A DNA stretch of 62,843 nt from CAZJAD01 sp964543855 (GTDB taxonomy: Bacteria > Electryoneota > RPQS01 > DYHQ01): NCBI GenBank assembly GCA_964543855.1, contig CAZJAD010000004.1, positions 1-62,843 of the forward strand. The letters are read 5' to 3'. Positions within the stretch are counted from its first letter, which is position 1. Each line of letters begins with the position of its first letter. This document shows positions 1 through 9,232 of this stretch, piece after piece. The position numbers and the translations under genes were made by a program. The notes under the pieces are model-generated. The model did no database searches. It saw nothing but the letters and a program-made list of their open reading frames with translations, and was not told where the DNA came from.

Positions 1-210
1 CCGGAAGAAAGAGAGAGATTTCGCATCCTTCCAACGTCTCTTCGCGAGGCGTGCCTGGCGCTGCAGGAAGATCACGAGTTCTTGACGCGAGATGGAGTGT
101 TCCCCCCAGAATTCGTGGACATTTGGACACGACAAAAACTGGACAAGGAATATGATGAAGTCCGGCGGCGCCCTCATCCGTATGAAATCGGCCTTTACTA
201 CGATGTGTAG
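1..210 (+). CDS. glnA: Glutamine synthetase type I, C-terminal fragment (5' end outside window)
   Basis: The first 69 codons are open from the window edge and end at TAG 208-210. The peptide contains LPTSLREACLAL, DHEFLTRDGVF and ends RPHPYEIGLYYDV, which is the classic C-terminus of the long (about 470 residue, beta-type) GSI enzymes that condense glutamate and ammonia to glutamine with ATP. In that class an adenylylated tyrosine lies further upstream, outside this window. The gene is followed 72 bp later by a second, clearly different glutamine synthetase in the same direction. The start and catalytic residues cannot be judged here; the assignment rests only on the C-terminal signature. Confidence 0.85.
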   Translation, partial: PEERERFRILPTSLREACLALQEDHEFLTRDGVFPPEFVDIWTRQKLDKEYDEVRRRPHPYEIGLYYDV

Positions 211-282
211 CGCCCTGTGGGATTTGCGGGTTAACCAAATGGCCAGTGAGGCTCAAACCTGATTATTGTCAAAGGAGATTCT

Positions 283-1608
283 GTGTCTGTTTCACGCGAC
301 GATATTCTCCGGATCCTCAAGGACGAGAAAGTCCGGTACATCCGTCTATGGTTTGCCGACATCAACGGTCGACTGCGCGGTTTGACGATTCCGGAAAACG
401 AGCTTGCCGAGGCCATGGATCGAGGCGTTGGTTTCGACGGTTCATCTATCGAGGGATTCACGCGCATCGAAGAAAGCGACCTTCTGGCCGTGCCCGACCT
501 GGACACTTTCGCCATCTTACCTCAGCAGATCTCGGACGGCCGAGTGGCGCGGTTCATCTGCAACCTGAGAACGCCGGAAGGGAAGCCCTTTGAAGGAGAC
601 TCGCGCTATGTTTTGAAACGAACCTTGGAGAAGCATGCCGCGCAAGGCTACACCTTCTATATCGGTCCCGAATTGGAGTACTTTTATTTCGTTGACGACA
701 AGATTCCCGCTCCGCTCGACCATGTCGGCTATTTTGATGACAGCGTGGTGGATGTTGGGACCCAAGCGCGCCAGATGACGGGTGAAGCCCTGATGCAGAT
801 GGGAATCTCCATTGAAGCCATCCACCATGAAGTCGCGTCCAGCCAGCACGAGATTGATCTGACCTATGCCGACGCCTTGACGATGGCCGATCGGTGTCTG
901 ACCTGTCGTTTTCTGGTCCGAGCCGTAGCTCGTCGGCAGAATCTCTACGCCAGCTTCATGCCGAAACCGGTGACAGGCCAAAACGGCTCGGGCATGCATA
1001 CACATCAGTCGGTCTTTCAAGGCAAAAAGAACCTCTTCTTCGACGCGACAGACAGTTATCACCTGTCCAAATTCGGGCGGTCGTACATGGCGGGGATTCT
1101 GAAGCACATTCGAGCCATAACAGCGGTGCTGAATCAAACCGTGAACAGTTTCAAACGGTTGGTCGCCGGCTACGAGGCACCGGTGTATATTACCTGGGGG
1201 CAGAAAAACCGCAGCGCACTGGTTCGAGTCCCTCGTTATCGCGTGGGAGATGAACGCGCTACGCGCATCGAACTGAGGTCTCCAGACCCCGTATGCAATC
1301 CGTATCTGGCTTTCTCGGTGATGATTGCAGCCGGGATGGACGGAATCCAGCAGGGCCTTGTGCCGCCACCGTCCACCGAACAGAACATCTACGAAATGCT
1401 TTTGGAAACGCGCAACCAGCACGGCATCCAGACGCTTCCGGGCAGTCTGCTCGAATCCATTCTGGAAAGCGAGAAGAGCGATCTCGTTCGCGAGACGCTC
1501 GGAGAACATGTGTTCAACCGTTTTATTGCCAATAAGAAGGTGGAGTGGGATCGCTACAGCACAGCGGTGACCGATTATGAAATTCGAGAGTATTTTCCGG
1601 TCTGTTAG
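283..1608 (+). CDS. glnA: Glutamine synthetase, short GSI (alpha-like) type
   Basis: A 441-residue cytoplasmic enzyme expected to form glutamine from glutamate, ammonia and ATP. It starts at GTG 283, preceded by AAAGGAG at 271-277. The beta-grasp N-domain includes FADINGRLRGL and GVGFDGSSIEGF. The catalytic domain carries GPELEYFYF, SSQHEIDL, the NGSGMHTHQS loop and the NRSALVRVP segment. The length (about 440) and the C-terminus, which lacks the PHPYE tail of the upstream copy, place it with the shorter GSI enzymes. Those are usually feedback-inhibited rather than adenylylated. It probably shares a transcript with the glnA fragment upstream. Its last 32 bp overlap the longest possible reading frame of the next gene. 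Assimilatory GS is most likely, though some relatives act on other amines. Confidence 0.9.
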   Translation: MSVSRDDILRILKDEKVRYIRLWFADINGRLRGLTIPENELAEAMDRGVGFDGSSIEGFTRIEESDLLAVPDLDTFAILPQQISDGRVARFICNLRTPEGKPFEGDSRYVLKRTLEKHAAQGYTFYIGPELEYFYFVDDKIPAPLDHVGYFDDSVVDVGTQARQMTGEALMQMGISIEAIHHEVASSQHEIDLTYADALTMADRCLTCRFLVRAVARRQNLYASFMPKPVTGQNGSGMHTHQSVFQGKKNLFFDATDSYHLSKFGRSYMAGILKHIRAITAVLNQTVNSFKRLVAGYEAPVYITWGQKNRSALVRVPRYRVGDERATRIELRSPDPVCNPYLAFSVMIAAGMDGIQQGLVPPPSTEQNIYEMLLETRNQHGIQTLPGSLLESILESEKSDLVRETLGEHVFNRFIANKKVEWDRYSTAVTDYEIREYFPVC

Positions 1609-4291
1609 AAGAGTGGGCCGGGCTCTGAGTCTGGCCGCGGCAGGCCTCTTTTGTCTCCACACTGTGGGATTCGCGACCCCTTATCTTGCTCCGAACGAGC
1701 TCCCGCGAGTCTCCGGCTTCAATCGGGGGCTTTCGCAGGAGCGGCCTCCTTTGCCTGCACCGACGATTCGGCATTCTCTGGACGAGGTAGCCTACTTTGC
1801 CGAATATGTGCAGATCTGTGATTTTCTCGTCCGCCTCCAGCACCCGGGGCCCGGTCAGAATAGGGGCGGTATGATCGAAGGTGAGACCGGGGATGTCGCC
1901 ACTATTGTCCAGACCGATAACACGCAAGAGGCGATCCGGGTGTGGGCACAGTACGGTGCATGGACCGGGAATACCGAGCGCTACAGTCAGCCCATCCAGC
2001 GCGCATGGGAATACTGCCTCCGTTTCCCGGCCTGGGACGAGGAATCCAGCACGGGGGATTACGGGTACTACCGAAGCCACAACTGTGGGTGGGGAATCAT
2101 GGCAGAAATGAAGTACCGGGAGGTCTATCAGGATACCTCGTACAAGTGGTACGCCGATACGTGCGCTGCTTACCTGGCCTCGCATTCGCTCCCCTTCAAT
2201 CAGGCGTCATGGCTGCGCCGCCTTCTGCCGTTGGTTCAGGGTTGGTCCGCGGGAACGCTCTACCTCTACGCTCTGCACGAGGGAAACGATGGTTGGAGGG
2301 AAACGGCGCTGACCGAAGCACGCCGGGTGCGCGATTGGATTGAAGCCGCTCCATCACGCCTCTACAACAATGAGGAGTGGGCGCTCTGCGGTGGTACGGC
2401 GCTGTGGGGGGTGTGTGCGAGTCTTTTTGATGCGTACCCGGACAGTGGCGCCCTGTGGCTTCCCACTATAGCGCCGAACACAGACACCTGGCAGGCGCCG
2501 ATAGCAGGAGGATGGAACCACTCCTGGAATACATGGTATGGACACGCCCATCATCTCGTCTTCGCCGTCCTTGGAGATTCAACTTACTGGAACAACGCGG
2601 TCTATATTGCTGATTCACTCCTGCAATTCGACACCGACGACGATGGCGGTATTACCGCCAACGGTCTGGATCCCGATACGGTTGACCAGAGCTGGGTCTC
2701 GTGCTACCTGAATTGGATGGACCTCGAACGGATCATCAATGCCTTGCCGAGCGCCGATTTGGCTGCGGCGGGCTTCGTGAGCCCAGCGCCGAGCGTTCCC
2801 CACATGGCCGGAGACTCACTGACGGTCGCTGTCCGCGTGCTCAATACCGGATGGGACGATCTCGATTCCGTCCTCGTCAGAATTGAAGGTGAATACGAGG
2901 AGTCCCTACGGGTCGATATCTCCTTCGGGTTGGACACGATAATTGTCTTTGAGACTCCGTGGGTCTCTCCGATTCTTCCTACTCAACCGGACCCGATTCC
3001 GCTCACTTTGTCTGTTCACCATCCGCAGGATATGCAGCCGGACAACAATGAGATGACGGTCTCCTTCGACATCCGTCAGGGAGCCTACATTGAAGGCCAT
3101 GTTCGGAGTGATGAAACGGGCGTCGGAGTGCCGGGGACTCATCTGGCATTCTATCATGAGGCCTTCCCGGATTCTCCCCGATTCGAAGTGGATGTACTGG
3201 GAGAAGACGGCGCGTATCAGACGCCACTTATCATGCTCGGCGACTATACCGTCGAAGTCTCGCCTCCGCTGGCCTACATGCCCGTGTCTTTGCCGGTGAC
3301 GCTGACCGAACCGGCCGGCGTGTCTTATCTGGAGGCTTTGGTGGAAGGAACTCAGGTGGCACTGATTGATGATGACGCCGGGGCTGCCTACGAGACATAT
3401 CTTGTCACAACTTTGGCAGAATTCTCGTGCCGCTCACGACCCTGGGATGTCGCTCTGCACGGGGCTCCCGAGCTCGAGGAAATCCCAATCGTGATCTGGA
3501 TGACCGGCGATGACTCGCTGACGACGCTGACTCCTGAAGACCAGTCGCAACTGGAGGACTACTTGAACAGCGGAGGCCGCGTATTCTTGACGGGTCAAAA
3601 CATCACGGAAGACCTCGGCACAGGTTCGGCCTTTCTCCGAGATGTGCTTCATTGCGATGTCTGCGAGCACAATGTCAGTTCTCTTCGACTTCTTGGGACA
3701 GAAAGCGATCCTGTGAGCGAGGGACTCGAGATCTTCATCGTTGGCTCGCAGGGTGCCGGCAACCAGCACTGGCCCTCGTCTCTGACGATTCTCCCAGACG
3801 GAGCCGAGTGCTTTCACTATGCCACAGAGGACAGCCAACCGGGCGGCGTCCGAGGCGATTACGGCTCCGGCAAGTATATCTTTCTTGCGTTTGGATTAGA
3901 GGCGGTTTCCGGCACCGGCGGCACGAATACGCGAACCGATGTCCTGGCGCGTGCCTTCGACTGGTTCGGTGTCTTGGCGACCCCGCCGGTCGCAACGGGC
4001 CATCTTCCTTCCGGGATCGAGCTTTCGCAAAACTGGCCGAACCCGTTCAACAGCGGAACAGTCATTTCATTCTATGCGCCACCGGGAACGGGGCCGGTGC
4101 GTCTTGTCCTGTACAACCTCCTGGGCCAGCAGGTTCGCACACTCTTCTACGCCCCGGCATCCACTGGACATCATGCCGTGCAATGGAACGGAAAGGGCGA
4201 CACGGGCCAGGACCTGCCGACCGGCACCTACCTCTATCGGCTCTCGACGCCGGATGAAATGCAAGTGAGAAAACTGCAGATCATCCGGTAA
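1577..4291 (+). CDS. Large secreted protein with type A (T9SS-like) sorting domain
   Basis: About 900 residues. The ATG at 1577 overlaps the glutamine synthetase stop; GTG 1613 is an alternative start that still keeps a signal peptide (RALSLAAAGLFCLHTVGFA). Residues about 45-385 are Trp/Tyr-rich, resemble an alpha/alpha-toroid glycosidase-like fold, and lack a motif I can tie to a reaction. A CARDB-like beta domain (about 390-490) and a carboxypeptidase-regulatory-like domain (about 495-590) follow. Next comes a 210-residue Rossmann-like module beginning VALIDDDAGAAYETY. The last 85 residues contain LSQNWPNPFNSGTVISF, LGQQVRTL and LPTGTYLYRL, the C-terminal sorting/FlgD-like signature of secreted proteins in FCB-type bacteria. 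Substrate unknown. The 200-residue module recurs in the subtilisin at 25297-28017. Confidence 0.75.
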   Translation: MKFESIFRSVRRVGRALSLAAAGLFCLHTVGFATPYLAPNELPRVSGFNRGLSQERPPLPAPTIRHSLDEVAYFAEYVQICDFLVRLQHPGPGQNRGGMIEGETGDVATIVQTDNTQEAIRVWAQYGAWTGNTERYSQPIQRAWEYCLRFPAWDEESSTGDYGYYRSHNCGWGIMAEMKYREVYQDTSYKWYADTCAAYLASHSLPFNQASWLRRLLPLVQGWSAGTLYLYALHEGNDGWRETALTEARRVRDWIEAAPSRLYNNEEWALCGGTALWGVCASLFDAYPDSGALWLPTIAPNTDTWQAPIAGGWNHSWNTWYGHAHHLVFAVLGDSTYWNNAVYIADSLLQFDTDDDGGITANGLDPDTVDQSWVSCYLNWMDLERIINALPSADLAAAGFVSPAPSVPHMAGDSLTVAVRVLNTGWDDLDSVLVRIEGEYEESLRVDISFGLDTIIVFETPWVSPILPTQPDPIPLTLSVHHPQDMQPDNNEMTVSFDIRQGAYIEGHVRSDETGVGVPGTHLAFYHEAFPDSPRFEVDVLGEDGAYQTPLIMLGDYTVEVSPPLAYMPVSLPVTLTEPAGVSYLEALVEGTQVALIDDDAGAAYETYLVTTLAEFSCRSRPWDVALHGAPELEEIPIVIWMTGDDSLTTLTPEDQSQLEDYLNSGGRVFLTGQNITEDLGTGSAFLRDVLHCDVCEHNVSSLRLLGTESDPVSEGLEIFIVGSQGAGNQHWPSSLTILPDGAECFHYATEDSQPGGVRGDYGSGKYIFLAFGLEAVSGTGGTNTRTDVLARAFDWFGVLATPPVATGHLPSGIELSQNWPNPFNSGTVISFYAPPGTGPVRLVLYNLLGQQVRTLFYAPASTGHHAVQWNGKGDTGQDLPTGTYLYRLSTPDEMQVRKLQIIR

Positions 4292-4302
4292 GGTCGGGAT
4301 TC

Positions 4303-5649
4303 ATGGGAGCATCTCTCTCTCTTTTTCAATTCCAGCGGAAGAACCGACCACAAGTCGCGGCTTGGGCATTCTACGACTTCGCGAACTCCGCTTTCGCGAC
4401 AGTCATCCTGGCCGTTCTTTACAACAAATACTACGCCGGAGTTGTCGCTGGCGGCCCCGAGGGTGTCTTGGTCGGGTCGTTGCGCGTGCCGGGAGCGACG
4501 ATGCTGGGGTTCGCGGCTGCAGCCGCCATGCTTCTGGTCGCCGTGAGCTCCCCCCTGCTCGGCGCAATGGCCGACCTGACCGGCGGCAAGAAACGGTTCC
4601 TTGGTGCCTATGCCTTGGTGGGATGCGTTGCAACCGCACTCATGGCAACGGTGAATGCGGGCGAATGGTTCTGGGGAGGATTGCTTTTCATTCTGGCGCA
4701 GATTGGCTTTGCTGGCGCCAACATCTTCTACAACGCTTTGCTCGTTGACATCGCTGACCCGGAAGACTACGGAAAAGTATCCGGTATCGGATGGGCTTGG
4801 GGCTACATCGGCGGGGGTCTCTTGCTGCTCGTCAATCTGGTGATGTTAAAATCGCCGGAGATACTGGGGTTTCCCCCAGGGTTCTTCTCTCTGGGCGATT
4901 GCTTTGTCAGTGTCGCCGTGTGGTGGGCGATATTCTCGCTGCCCCTGATCCTGATTGTGCGCGAAGTCCGAGCGAGTGTTGCCACAAGACAAGTCAACCT
5001 TGTTCGAGAAAGCTGGCGCACTCTCGCGAGCACAGTGCGCAAGGTGAAACGCCTTCCGGAGCTTGCCAAGTTCTTTCTCGCCTTCCTTATCTACAATGAC
5101 GGAGTCGAAACAGTTATTATCATGGCTTCCGTCTTTGGAGATCAGGAACTCCATATGGGAAACGACGAGCTGATCCTGTTCTTTCTGATGATTCAGGGAG
5201 TGGCCTTCCTCGGAGCGCTTTTCTTCGGATGGCTCGTTGGACGCATTGGCAATCGGAGCGCAATCCTTATCAGTCTTGCGGTCTGGAGCTTCGTTCTGAT
5301 CTGGGCTTGGGGACTTGGATGGCTTGGTGATGCACGCGGCGAGTACTGGGTCCTGGGAGTCGTGGTCGCTCTCATTATGGGCGGGACTCAAGCGGCGTCT
5401 CGATCCCTTCAGGCCTATCTGATTCCGCCGGGTCATTCCGCCGAATTCTTCAGCTTCTTCGGCATTTCAGGCAAGTTCGCCAGTGCCGTTGGGCCGCTCA
5501 TTTACGGCTTAGCCGTTCTTCTGACCGGTAGCCTCCGGATCGCCATGTTGACGCTGCTTCTCTTTTTCGTTGTCGGTTTCCTTGTGCTGTGGACGGTCAA
5601 TGAGAAAGCGGGGCGAGAGCAGGCGATCGTCTTCGAAACAGGAGGGTAG
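4303..5649 (+). CDS. MFS transporter, UMF1 (Atg22-like) family
   Basis: A 448-residue inner-membrane protein with about 12 hydrophobic helices. The N-terminal AWAFYDFANSAFAT and the IFYNALLVDIADPEDYGKVSG segment are diagnostic of the bacterial UMF1 permeases related to vacuolar effluxer Atg22. A conserved later segment is GGTQAASRSLQAYLIPPG. The family is thought to export small solutes such as amino acids, but the substrate of bacterial members is not established. The stop TAG at 5647-5649 abuts the ATG of the receiver protein at 5650, so the two are probably co-translated. It lies 11 bp after the secreted protein, suggesting one plus-strand transcript from glnA onward. Confidence 0.85.
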   Translation: MGASLSLFQFQRKNRPQVAAWAFYDFANSAFATVILAVLYNKYYAGVVAGGPEGVLVGSLRVPGATMLGFAAAAAMLLVAVSSPLLGAMADLTGGKKRFLGAYALVGCVATALMATVNAGEWFWGGLLFILAQIGFAGANIFYNALLVDIADPEDYGKVSGIGWAWGYIGGGLLLLVNLVMLKSPEILGFPPGFFSLGDCFVSVAVWWAIFSLPLILIVREVRASVATRQVNLVRESWRTLASTVRKVKRLPELAKFFLAFLIYNDGVETVIIMASVFGDQELHMGNDELILFFLMIQGVAFLGALFFGWLVGRIGNRSAILISLAVWSFVLIWAWGLGWLGDARGEYWVLGVVVALIMGGTQAASRSLQAYLIPPGHSAEFFSFFGISGKFASAVGPLIYGLAVLLTGSLRIAMLTLLLFFVVGFLVLWTVNEKAGREQAIVFETGG

Positions 5650-6030
5650 ATGGCACTCCAAAGTCGCATCGTTGTCGTGGACGATGACCCCGAGGTGCTG
5701 GAGGTCATCAAGAAATTCCTGGTGCAGCACAAGTTCGAAGTGCACACGGCCCTTTCGGGTGAGGGTGCATTGTCCCTGATTCGTGCGGTGCGGCCTCATC
5801 TGGTTCTGCTTGACTTGCGGCTCCCCGGGATGGACGGTGTTGAGACACTTCGCGAGATACGCCGCTTCGACAGCACCGTTGGAGTGATCATCATGACTGG
5901 CTACGAAGACGAAGAGAAAGGACGCGAAAGCCTGGATCTGGGCGCGTCGGACTACATCCGTAAGCCAATAGATTTCAAATATTTAGAAGCAAGCGTCCTG
6001 CAGAAGATCCGGTCAATGGTAGGGGAATAA
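5650..6030 (+). CDS. Single-domain response regulator (receiver only)
   Basis: A 126-residue CheY-like protein. The acidic pocket (VVVDDDPEV), phospho-acceptor Asp in LVLLDLRLPGMDG, conserved Thr in IIMTGYE and Lys in YIRKPIDF are all present, so it should be phosphorylatable. No output domain follows, so it acts by protein contact or as a phosphorelay intermediate. AGGAGGG at 5640-5646 overlaps the end of the MFS gene and serves as ribosome site for the ATG at 5650. No kinase is adjacent; the kinases visible in the window are more than 27 kb away. Partner unknown. Confidence 0.85.
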   Translation: MALQSRIVVVDDDPEVLEVIKKFLVQHKFEVHTALSGEGALSLIRAVRPHLVLLDLRLPGMDGVETLREIRRFDSTVGVIIMTGYEDEEKGRESLDLGASDYIRKPIDFKYLEASVLQKIRSMVGE

Positions 6031-6047
6031 CAAACGGGATTCATGGC

Positions 6048-6076
6048 TTGACATTGTTGTTTCTTTTTGATATGTT
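6048..6076 (+). promoter_or_regulatory. Sigma-70 type promoter for the cytochrome gene
   Basis: A perfect -35 TTGACA (6048-6053) and -10 TATGTT (6071-6076) are separated by 17 bp, about 100 bp before the cytochrome start at 6179. The position between the receiver stop (6030) and the cytochrome suggests that the cytochrome is a separate transcription unit closed by the hairpin at 6788. Confidence 0.65.
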
Positions 6077-6178
6077 ATGGCTGTTGAGTGATACTGCAAA
6101 TGAAATCATGCCTGCCGAGAGAAGGCCGGACCGTGCGGCGCTCAGCGGGCATCGGGACATAAGCAGGAGGTAATCCAC

Positions 6179-6742
6179 ATGGGTCGAAAGATAGCCATTG
6201 CTTTCTTGGCAGCTGTCGTCCTTGCGACAATGGCGGTAGTGCCGTCGCTTGCCGAGGAAGCGCAGCATGAGTATGTTGGCAACAGCAAGTGCAAAATGTG
6301 CCACAAAGGCGAGACGAAGGGAATGATCTGGGAACGCTGGCTTGGGACCCGACACGCCTTGTCCATGGAGACCCTGGACCCCGAAAAGGGAGAAAACGAC
6401 AATCCCGATTGTGTGAAATGTCATGTCACGGGTTTTGGTCAGCCGACGGGATACAATGTTGAGGAGCCAAACGAAGACTTGGCCAGTGTGGGTTGCGAGG
6501 CGTGCCACGGCCCAGGCAGCGATTACAAGAAGCTGTCTGTCATGAAGGACAGGGAGCAGGCCGTTGCCGCCGGTTTGATCATTCCGACCGAGGAGACTTG
6601 CATACGATGCCACAACGAAGAATCACCCACCTTCAAAGGCTTCGACTACAAGGAGGCTTTGATCAAGGGAACTCACATGGGAGAAGGGGGTGAAGTGGAA
6701 GAAGGAGAGGAAGGAGAAGAGGCAGAACCTGCGAAGGAATAG
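6179..6742 (+). CDS. Secreted tetraheme cytochrome c (cytochrome c554-like)
   Basis: A 187-residue exported protein with signal peptide MGRKIAIAFLAAVVLATMAV ending near SLAEEA. Four CXXCH heme sites are visible: CKMCH (38-42), CVKCH (78-82), CEACH (106-110) and CIRCH (141-145). The order YVGNSKCKMCH, GTRHALSMETL, NPDCVKCHVTGFG, GCEACHGPGSDY is typical of the cytochrome c554/c-prime multiheme family, which carries electrons in the periplasm or at the outer face of the cell. AGCAGGAGG at 6162-6170 precedes the ATG. The last 20 residues are almost pure Glu/Gly/Ala, an unusual acidic tail. The redox partner is unknown, as no oxidoreductase gene lies beside it. Confidence 0.88.
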   Translation: MGRKIAIAFLAAVVLATMAVVPSLAEEAQHEYVGNSKCKMCHKGETKGMIWERWLGTRHALSMETLDPEKGENDNPDCVKCHVTGFGQPTGYNVEEPNEDLASVGCEACHGPGSDYKKLSVMKDREQAVAAGLIIPTEETCIRCHNEESPTFKGFDYKEALIKGTHMGEGGEVEEGEEGEEAEPAKE

Positions 6743-6787
6743 TCACGCTGCTGTGCGTCAGCAACTCTGACAGTCACAATAATAATT

Positions 6788-6828
6788 GCGCCGGATGCGC
6801 ACTGATGCGTCCGGCGCTTTCTTTTTTT
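6788..6828 (+). terminator. Rho-independent terminator after the cytochrome gene
   Basis: An inverted repeat GCGCCGGATGC / GCGTCCGGCGC (6788-6817, one G-T wobble) is followed by TTTCTTTTTTT. It lies 46 bp after the cytochrome stop and before the convergent amidohydrolase gene. Confidence 0.88.
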
Positions 6829-6875
6829 GAATGATTTCGGACAGTGGCATTTGAGCAGTCTGACAATCGGGTGGC

Positions 6876-8423
6876 TCATGTGTCGCTGCGGTAGACGATC
6901 TCGCCGCCACAAACCGTCATCAGGACCCTGGCAGAGAGGAGATTACGAGGATCACAAGTGAAGGGATTGCAGGATAGAACGGCCAGATCCGCTGATTTTC
7001 CTTCTGAAATCGTCCCGGAATCCTCCTCGCACCACGACGCGTAGGCGCCCGCCTGAGTATAAGCCTCGAGTGCTTCCTCGACCGTAAGACACTGGTTCGG
7101 AATCCAACCGCCAGGTGGATTGCCGTGTTCGTCCTGGCGGGTGACGGCCGCATGAATCCCCGCCAGAGGATTCATCGTCTCGATAGGCCAGTCGCTGCCG
7201 AAACAGAGCGGCACACCCGCACTTCGAATCGAGCGCCACGCGTAACTCAGGCCTGCCCGCTCCTTGCCGAGCCTCTCCTCCACCCACTTCATATCGGCTG
7301 TGGCGTGAATCGGTTGCATGGATACGACGACTCCAAGGTTGTGCAGTCGGTCAATATCATCCTGCCTCATCGTCTGAGCATGCTCCAGCCTCATTCGCTG
7401 GCCACGCGCACCAGCCGACTCAATAGCATTCAGCGCGACCGTGCACGCCCGATCACCGATTGCATGCAGTGCGACCTGAAAACCATCGTCGGCAGCTTCT
7501 CGAATGAAGCGACTCAGCTCCTGCTCGCTCGCAACAAGAATACCGGTGTTTTTCGGATCATTCGCGTACGGCTCCCAGAAGGCCGCAGTCTGCGAACCCA
7601 AGGCACCATCCACAAACCCCTTGAATGTGGCAAAGCGAAATCGAGCCTCTTTGCGCCGCGTGAATCTGTCCGCTCGGAAATCGAAGTCCGGCGTGACCCT
7701 CCAGAGATCCACCCGGAGTTTCACCTGCGAACCCTGAGCGAAATCGAGGTAGAACGGGATGAGATCTTGGCGGGCGGAGACTCCGACCGCCGTGATTCCC
7801 AGTGAAAAGGCGAGGCTTTGCGCTTGGAGAAGAGCTTGATGTGCGCGTTGCTTGGTGAGTGGAGGACGGAAACTGAGAAGGAGGTCACAGGCATGCTCTC
7901 GGACGAGCCCGTTCATTCGGCCGTCAGCGCCCCGGTCGAACCGTCCGCGTGTGGGATCCGCGGTCTGCTCGGTGATCCTCGCTCGCGCCAGAGTCCTGCT
8001 GTTGACGACAGCGGAGTGCAGGTCGTGACTGCGAATGAAGACGGGGATATCCGGAACAATTCGGTCTAAGACCTGACGGTCAAGGACCAGCTCACTTTCC
8101 TCGAAGCCGTGTCCGTCCAGCCATTGCCCGTCGGACTGGTGCGCCGCTGTCTCAAGACGCTCGGCGGCCTCGTCAACATCTCGCACGCCCGCAAGGGAGA
8201 CCCAGTTCAGACTCAGCGCACCGGTTAGCAGATGAGTATGACTGTCGCAGAAGCCGGGGATGAGCAGGGCTGAGTCGGGGAAGGTAATCGTCTCGAGGGT
8301 GGATGGCAGGTTTCTGGCTGGGAGAACATCGACGATCCGCTCTCCGGCGATGTCGACGGCAAGCCGCTCCACGGGAGTTCCCGCCTTCCGCCATGTGTCC
8401 GTGACGATTCGCCAGCGCCTCAT
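6876..8423 (-). CDS. Amidohydrolase, YtcJ-like family
   Basis: A 515-residue metal-dependent hydrolase of the amidohydrolase superfamily. The N-terminal metal site is GFCDSHTHLL. Later conserved pieces are LDGHGFEES, the VDGALGSQTAAF stretch, ALHAIGDRA and CFGSDWPIE (the C-terminal metal-binding Asp). The length and motif set match YtcJ-like proteins, which hydrolyse C-N bonds in poorly defined substrates. No signal peptide is seen. Its ATG (8421-8423) overlaps the TGA of the ymdB gene in an ATGA arrangement, so translation is probably coupled and it is the last gene of the rny-ymdB unit. Substrate not deducible. Confidence 0.85.
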   Translation of the reverse strand: MRRWRIVTDTWRKAGTPVERLAVDIAGERIVDVLPARNLPSTLETITFPDSALLIPGFCDSHTHLLTGALSLNWVSLAGVRDVDEAAERLETAAHQSDGQWLDGHGFEESELVLDRQVLDRIVPDIPVFIRSHDLHSAVVNSRTLARARITEQTADPTRGRFDRGADGRMNGLVREHACDLLLSFRPPLTKQRAHQALLQAQSLAFSLGITAVGVSARQDLIPFYLDFAQGSQVKLRVDLWRVTPDFDFRADRFTRRKEARFRFATFKGFVDGALGSQTAAFWEPYANDPKNTGILVASEQELSRFIREAADDGFQVALHAIGDRACTVALNAIESAGARGQRMRLEHAQTMRQDDIDRLHNLGVVVSMQPIHATADMKWVEERLGKERAGLSYAWRSIRSAGVPLCFGSDWPIETMNPLAGIHAAVTRQDEHGNPPGGWIPNQCLTVEEALEAYTQAGAYASWCEEDSGTISEGKSADLAVLSCNPFTCDPRNLLSARVLMTVCGGEIVYRSDT

Positions 8424-9232
8424 CAGAGTGCTATCTGCAGCCTTTCAATCCGGAGAGCCTTCCCGCTTTCAGAATCAATCTCCAGGAGTGCCGCTGAAAG
8501 GCGCAGATCCTCCGTTGCCATGGCTGTTCGTCCTCCGTGAGAAACCTGGAGGAATCGGTTGAGAGCCGTCACGGTATCCAGTCCGATGACACCGCCGTGA
8601 GCGCCGGTCATGCCGACATCGGTAATGTACGCCGTGCCCCCTGGAAGGACGTTTTCGTCCACGGTTTGAACATGAGTGTGCGTGCCGATGACCGCGCTGC
8701 AGAATCCATCAACAAACCGGGCGAAGGCCATCTTCTCGGCCGTTGCCTCACCGTGGAAGTCAACAACAATGACCTTCGAATCGGACGCGAGCCTTTCAAT
8801 CTCGGCGCGGCCAGTCCGGAACGGGCAATCCGCCAGAGGCATGAACGCACGGCCCTGAAGATTCAGGACCGCTACCTTGTCTCCGAGTTTCAAGTCGAAT
8901 ACGCCCGATCCGTATCCCGGAGTGCCGGGCGGATAGTTGAAGGGTCGCAAGAGGCGTGGATCCTCTTCAATGACCGGAATGATTTTGTCCCGGTAGAGGG
9001 TGTGATTGCCTCCCGTCACGACATCCACTCCCAACGACAGCATTTCCTCGAAAAGCGGTCTGGACAACCCTTTGCCTCCGTCGACATTCTCACCATTGGC
9101 GAGGCACATGTCTATACGATAGCGAAGCAGAAGCCCGGGTAGAAGGCGCCGAAGCACCTCCATCCCGGGCGTTCCCATGACATCACCGATAAAAAGTATG
9201 TTCAGACGATCTTGCACGCGGTCACTTCGCAA
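8423..9232 (-). CDS. ymdB: YmdB-family metallophosphoesterase
   Basis: A 269-residue cytoplasmic metallophosphoesterase. The N-terminus NILFIGDVMGTPG, then LANGENVDGGKGL, VVTGGNHTLY, VVDFHGEATAEK, AVIGTHTHVQTVDE and TDVGMTGAH, give the full set of metal-binding motifs of the TIGR00282/YmdB family. The Bacillus member hydrolyses 2',3'-cyclic nucleotides and influences biofilm and motility decisions. Its start overlaps the end of rny by 11 bp and its stop overlaps the amidohydrolase start. The rny-ymdB pairing is conserved in many bacteria. Confidence 0.92.
   Translation of the reverse strand: MRSDRVQDRLNILFIGDVMGTPGMEVLRRLLPGLLLRYRIDMCLANGENVDGGKGLSRPLFEEMLSLGVDVVTGGNHTLYRDKIIPVIEEDPRLLRPFNYPPGTPGYGSGVFDLKLGDKVAVLNLQGRAFMPLADCPFRTGRAEIERLASDSKVIVVDFHGEATAEKMAFARFVDGFCSAVIGTHTHVQTVDENVLPGGTAYITDVGMTGAHGGVIGLDTVTALNRFLQVSHGGRTAMATEDLRLSAALLEIDSESGKALRIERLQIAL

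Noticed and set aside
517..1662. 381-codon minus-strand frame opposite glutamine synthetase
   Set aside because: Shadow of the conserved GS frame; low-complexity, His/Arg-rich translation.
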